NCBI RefSeq assembly: GCF_003402535.2
Contig: NZ_AP025170.1
Coordinates: 2,914,001 to 2,978,000, forward strand
Reading direction: 5' to 3'
DNA: 64,000 nucleotides
Origin: Cupriavidus sp. P-10
GTDB lineage: Bacteria > Pseudomonadota > Gammaproteobacteria > Burkholderiales > Burkholderiaceae
Every line of letters begins with the position of its first letter. Position 1 is the first letter of the stretch. Under the pieces are notes generated by a model, which searched no databases, was not told the DNA's origin, and worked only from the letters and a program-made list of their open reading frames with translations. Below are positions 59,547-64,000 of this stretch, piece by piece. The position numbers and the translations under genes are program-made.

Positions 59547-59821
59547 GGTGGTCCTCCAATGGTCCCTGGCCTTGCCCGCTGCGCAACCGTCTCCGGCTGC
59601 GCGCTGGGGTGTCTCCGGACGGGGCATGCGTGTGCCTCGCCTTTGCTCAGTACATTAGGCCATAAACCGCCATACAATCAAGCAAAATATTGTTTGTCAG
59701 GAATGGTGCATATGCATGCTGGATTTTGGTGCGATGCACGAACGCGGGGATCGGACAGCAGAAGAGCCGGCTCGTCGGTACTGACTGGGGTAAACACCTA
59801 TGCGTCGCGCTAGGGACAAAA
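59547..59821. promoter_or_regulatory. Promoter region of the MHS transporter
   Basis: AAACCGCCATACAAT (59664-59678) repeats the motif near the GntR/FCD gene. On the minus strand, TTGATT and TAATGT 18 bases apart flank this motif, so the candidate operator lies in the spacer of a plausible promoter. No ORF is convincing in this stretch. Confidence 0.5.
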
Positions 59822-59854
59822 AAAACGGCGCATGCCCGAGGCATGCGCCGTTTT
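59815..59854 (-). terminator. Intrinsic terminator of purM
   Basis: A perfect 15-bp stem (59822-59836 with 59840-59854) with a 3-base loop and a run of T on the minus strand. It lies 24 bases past the purM stop. Confidence 0.93.
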
Positions 59855-59877
59855 CCGTGTGAAACGCTGGGGTCGCG

Positions 59878-60930
<1,053 letters not shown>

Positions 60931-61148
60931 GGGAACCTGCTTGTCCTGGAGGAATAAAGGGAGGAACTAAAGTAACGAATACGGCGCTCGCGTAGCCGGG
61001 GCTTCTGTCGCAGCTTCCGTCGCTTGGCATCGGAAGGCGGGCGCGAGTCCAGTAGAATCGCAATTTTAACGGATAGAGGCCCCCGGCTTCCAGTTTCCGG
61101 CCAACTATGCCGAAAACCCGCCACGCCGCCTCTTGCCCAGATTATTTG

Positions 61149-62219
61149 ATGAACGCCCCGCTGCTGAACCACGAGACCAAACGCATCCTGCTCTGGATCG
61201 CCGTGGCCGCCGCGCTGTTCGCCGCGATCATCGCGCTGGCGCCCGTGCTGACGCCATTCCTGTTCGCGTTCATCTTTGCCTATATCCTGAACCCAGGTGT
61301 GGACTGGCTGCAACGGCGCCGGGTGCCGCGCGCGATCGGCGTGACGCTGATGATCCTGCTGCTGACGGTGATCTGCGTGATGCTGGTGCTGCTGCTGATC
61401 GCGGTGCTCCAGCGCGAGATCCCGCAAGTGCGCGAGCAGTTGCCGATCCTGCTCAAGAAGCTCAATGCCGTGGTGTCGCCGCGCCTGGCGGAGTTCGGCG
61501 TGCGCATCCGCTTTGACTTCCCGGGGCTGCGCAACATGCTCTCGGACCGCTTCTCGGCCAGCCCGGAAGACCTGCTGGTGGTGTTGCTGAACTACGTCAA
61601 GATGTCGGGTTCGGCGCTGATCGAGGTGGCCGGCATCATCTTTATCGTGCCCATCGTCATGTTCTACCTGATGATGGACTGGCACATGGTGATGCGCCGC
61701 ATCGAGGGCGTGGTGCCGCGCCGCTGGGTGCCCAAGGTGCGCGAGCTGACCAACGAGACCGATGCCCTGCTGTCGCAATACCTGCGCGGCCAGATCCTGG
61801 TGATGGTGATCCTGGCGGCCATCTATTCAATCGGGCTGACCATTGCCGGCTTCGATATCGGCGTGCCGGTCGGGGTGTTCACCGGGCTGGCGGTCTTTAT
61901 CCCGTATATCGGCTTCGGCGTCGGGCTGGTCATGGCGATCCTGGCGGCGATGCTGCAGTTCGGCAACTGGTACGGCCTGGGCGCGGTGGCGGTGGTGTAC
62001 GGCTTCGGCCAGTTCATCGAGAGCTTCTACCTGACGCCGCGGCTGGTGGGCGAGCGCATCGGGCTGCACCCGCTGGTGGTGATCTTCGCGCTGCTCGCCT
62101 TCGGCCAGTTGTTCGGCTTCTTCGGCGTGCTGCTGGCGCTGCCGACCTGCGCCGTGCTGCTGGTCGGCGCGCGCCAGCTGCGCCGGGTTTACCTGGCCAG
62201 CGACCTGTACCGAAAATAA
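61149..62219 (+). CDS. AI-2E/PerM family membrane transporter
   Basis: A 356-residue polytopic permease of the AI-2E/PerM family, with about eight hydrophobic spans. Conserved segments include FAYILNPGVDWLQRRRVPRAIGVTL and GLAVFIPYIGFGVGLVMAIL. The transported compound is unknown for most members. Start ATG 61149 (MNAPLLNHETKRI); the frame is open 14 codons further upstream. hda follows by 56 bases on the same strand. Confidence 0.88.
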   Translation: MNAPLLNHETKRILLWIAVAAALFAAIIALAPVLTPFLFAFIFAYILNPGVDWLQRRRVPRAIGVTLMILLLTVICVMLVLLLIAVLQREIPQVREQLPILLKKLNAVVSPRLAEFGVRIRFDFPGLRNMLSDRFSASPEDLLVVLLNYVKMSGSALIEVAGIIFIVPIVMFYLMMDWHMVMRRIEGVVPRRWVPKVRELTNETDALLSQYLRGQILVMVILAAIYSIGLTIAGFDIGVPVGVFTGLAVFIPYIGFGVGLVMAILAAMLQFGNWYGLGAVAVVYGFGQFIESFYLTPRLVGERIGLHPLVVIFALLAFGQLFGFFGVLLALPTCAVLLVGARQLRRVYLASDLYRK

Positions 62220-62275
62220 CGGTTGCCAATACGGCACCATTGCCCCGACGCCACCCCGCAAGTTAGCCATACGTC

Positions 62276-62986
62276 ATGTCTTCGCGTCCAAACAAGCAAC
62301 TGTCGCTCGAACTGGGCAGCCCGCCGCCTTCGACCTTCGAGAATTTCGTGGTGGCGTCCAACCGCGAGCCGGTGCAGCGCCTGCACGAACTACCCGCCGC
62401 GGTCGCGCAGGAGCGCGCCACCGACCGGCTGGTCTACCTGTGGGGCGAGGTCGGCTGCGGCCGCACCCACCTGCTGCACGCGGTCTGCGAGGCCGCGCCG
62501 CAGCATGGCATCCGCTCGCGCTACCTGAGCCCGCACCACCCGTTGTCCGACTTCCTGTTCGACCCCTGGTGCCAGCTCTACACCGTCGACGACGTCGAAC
62601 TGCTGGACGAAGCGCGCCAGATCGCGGTGTTCTCCCTGTATAACGAGGTGCGCGCCCACGTGCGCACCGCGCTGGTGGTCGCCGGCGGCCTGGCTCCGCG
62701 CGCCATGCCGGTACGCGAAGACCTGCGCACCCGCCTGGGCTGGGGCCTGGTGTACCAGGTCGCGCCGCTGTCCGATGACGACAAGAAAGCCGCAGTGCTG
62801 CAAGCGGCACGCGAGCGCGGCCTGCAGCTGTCGCCCGAGATCACGCACTGGCTGGTCACGCGCCACTATCGCGACATGCCCAGCCTGATGGCGCTGCTCG
62901 ACGCACTCGATACTTACTCGCTGGAACGCAAGCGGCCGGTCACGCTGCCGCTGCTGCGCGAGATGTTCGCTGAATTCCGGGATTAG
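62276..62986 (+). CDS. hda: DnaA regulatory inactivator Hda
   Basis: A 236-residue AAA+ protein related to DnaA domain III, promoting DnaA-ATP hydrolysis after replication start. N-terminal KQLSLELG is a sliding-clamp binding motif. The P-loop is degenerate (WGEVGCGRTHLLHA, Arg for Lys). YTVDDVELLDEARQIAVFSLYN is typical. The HAD gene and pcnB follow on the same strand. Confidence 0.92.
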   Translation: MSSRPNKQLSLELGSPPPSTFENFVVASNREPVQRLHELPAAVAQERATDRLVYLWGEVGCGRTHLLHAVCEAAPQHGIRSRYLSPHHPLSDFLFDPWCQLYTVDDVELLDEARQIAVFSLYNEVRAHVRTALVVAGGLAPRAMPVREDLRTRLGWGLVYQVAPLSDDDKKAAVLQAARERGLQLSPEITHWLVTRHYRDMPSLMALLDALDTYSLERKRPVTLPLLREMFAEFRD

Positions 62987-63049
62987 GCGCCGGCAACTTG
63001 CCGACCTGTTCCCGGTCCCCCCTCCTGCCTTAAGGTAAAATCGCGCCCC

Positions 63050-63724
63050 ATGAATCTGGCACTCTTTGACCTCGACCACACCCTGATCCCGACCGACAGC
63101 GACCACGAATGGGGCCGCTTCCTGGTCCGCCTGGGCATCGTCGACGAGGAAATTTACCGGCAGAAGAACGACGAGTTCTACAACCACTACAAGGCGGGCA
63201 CGCTGGATATCCAGGCGTTCCTGCGCTTCGCGCTGGGGCCGCTGGCGGCCAACCCGCGCGACAAGCTCGACGCCATGCGCGCGCGCTTCATGCATGAAGT
63301 GATCGACCCGGTCATCACGCCGCAGGCGCGCGCGCTGGTCTACAAGCACATCGAGGCCGGCGACCTGTGCGCGGTGGTGACCGCCACCAACAGCTTCGTC
63401 ACGGCGCCGATCGCCGCCGCCTTCGGCATCAAGCACCTGATCGCGACCGAGCCCGCCACCATCGACGGCAAGCCGGAAAGCCAGTTCACCGGCGAGGTCT
63501 TCGGCGTGCCCAGCTTCCGCGAAGGCAAGATCACCCGCGTCGAAGCCTGGCTCAAGGCCCAGGGCGCGACCTGGGACAACTTCGAGACCACCACCTTCTA
63601 CAGCGACTCGGCCAACGACCTGCCCCTGCTGGAAAAGGTCTCCGAACCGATCGCCACCAACCCGGACGATCGCCTGCGCCACCACGCCGCCGCAGCCGGC
63701 TGGCGCATCATGGATCTGTTCTGA
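63050..63724 (+). CDS. HAD-superfamily (IB/SerB-like) phosphatase
   Basis: A 224-residue phosphohydrolase. Motif I is FDLDHT (nucleophile D7, acid/base D9), motif II lies in VVTATNSF, and motif III is YSDSANDLPLLE. It resembles SerB-like HAD-IB enzymes; the substrate is not specified. It starts 63 bases after hda, and its stop is one base before the pcnB start codon. Confidence 0.9.
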   Translation: MNLALFDLDHTLIPTDSDHEWGRFLVRLGIVDEEIYRQKNDEFYNHYKAGTLDIQAFLRFALGPLAANPRDKLDAMRARFMHEVIDPVITPQARALVYKHIEAGDLCAVVTATNSFVTAPIAAAFGIKHLIATEPATIDGKPESQFTGEVFGVPSFREGKITRVEAWLKAQGATWDNFETTTFYSDSANDLPLLEKVSEPIATNPDDRLRHHAAAAGWRIMDLF

Positions 63725-63725
63725 C

Positions 63726-64000
63726 GTGATCAAGAAGCTCATCACCCGGCTCCTGGGCAAACCCGGCCCCAAGCAGCGCCGCACCGGCCGCGCCCATACG
63801 CCGCGCATCGTCAACGTGGACGAACACCAGATCGACCCCACGCTGCTGTCGCGCAATGCCGTCAAGGTCACTTCCACGCTGCAGCAGGCCGGCTACCAGG
63901 CCTTTATCGTCGGTGGCGCCGTGCGCGACCTGCTGCTGGGCATCAAGCCCAAGGATTTCGACGTCGCGACCAACGCCACGCCCGAGCAGGTGCAGTCGCT
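63726..64000 (+). CDS. pcnB: Poly(A) polymerase PcnB (N-terminal part)
   Basis: Cut by the window end; 91 codons are visible, from GTG 63726. After a basic leader (IKKLITRLLGKPGPKQRR) comes the nucleotidyltransferase motif FIVGGAVRDLLLGIKPKDFDVATNATPEQV (GG...RDLLLG...DFD), matching the class-II PAP/CCA-adding enzyme family. PcnB versus CCA-adding enzyme is decided mainly by the basic N-terminal extension, which favours PcnB. Confidence 0.85.
   Translation, partial: MIKKLITRLLGKPGPKQRRTGRAHTPRIVNVDEHQIDPTLLSRNAVKVTSTLQQAGYQAFIVGGAVRDLLLGIKPKDFDVATNATPEQVQS

Overview
The window is a GC-rich, gene-dense stretch of a betaproteobacterial chromosome. Gene content and protein sequences point to the Burkholderiaceae, most likely Cupriavidus or a close Ralstonia relative. 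This is judged from memory of the families, not from a database search. Almost all of it is housekeeping or conserved metabolic DNA. The clear accessory insert is one group II intron of about 2.9 kb.

Layout. 0.2-1.4 kb: an ArgD-like aminotransferase. 1.6-6.7 kb: a complete branched-chain amino acid ABC transporter (livFGMHK, minus strand). An internal hairpin terminator lies between livK and livH, and the long upstream region holds a candidate NtrC/sigma-54 arrangement. 7.3-8.8 kb: ispH and the FKBP-type isomerase slpA. 8.8-11.7 kb: a full-length group II intron, with ribozyme, RT/maturase/HNH protein and readable splice-site pairing, sitting in the leader of slpA-ispH on the same strand. 11.8-13.1 kb: radC, rpmB, rpmG. 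13.3-17.0 kb: NAD de novo synthesis, with nadB convergent to nadA-nadC. 17.2-22.3 kb: acyl desaturase, MscS channel, rRNA m5C methyltransferase and purN. 22.5-25.2 kb: a convergent pair of a LuxR-type response regulator and a hybrid histidine kinase. 25.3-32.8 kb: ribF, ileS, lspA, coaBC, a luciferase-like oxidoreductase and dut. 32.9-38.3 kb: a VOC protein, an orphan Bug/TctC binding protein, clpA-clpS and a cold-shock gene. 38.5-46.3 kb: a second VOC protein, icd, an RluE-like pseudouridine synthase, a small Lys-rich secreted protein, a DUF192 protein, yajQ, murB, ppnP, argF, a DUF3579 protein and rpsT. 46.7-53.6 kb: murJ, a SirB1-type protein, dedA, mutL, miaA and a GNAT acetyltransferase. 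53.6-59.5 kb: a catabolic cluster with a GntR/FCD regulator, a HyuE-like protein, an amidase, a dihydropyrimidinase/hydantoinase and an MHS-type transporter. 59.9-64 kb: purM, a PerM-type permease, hda, a HAD phosphatase and the start of pcnB.

How the parts fit. Several neighbours are translationally coupled by 1- or 4-nt overlaps (nadA-nadC, purN-methyltransferase, clpS-clpA, ileS-lspA). The catabolic cluster reads as uptake plus ring opening of a cyclic ureide or imide. It has two oddities: no recognisable N-carbamoylase, and a racemase-like protein that lacks both catalytic cysteines. The most notable signals are the intron placed directly upstream of an operon that includes ispH, the NtrC/sigma-54 layout upstream of liv, an operator-like motif shared by the catabolic regulator and the transporter promoter, and a GTCTTATATAAGAC palindrome shared by icd/rluE and the DUF3579 gene.
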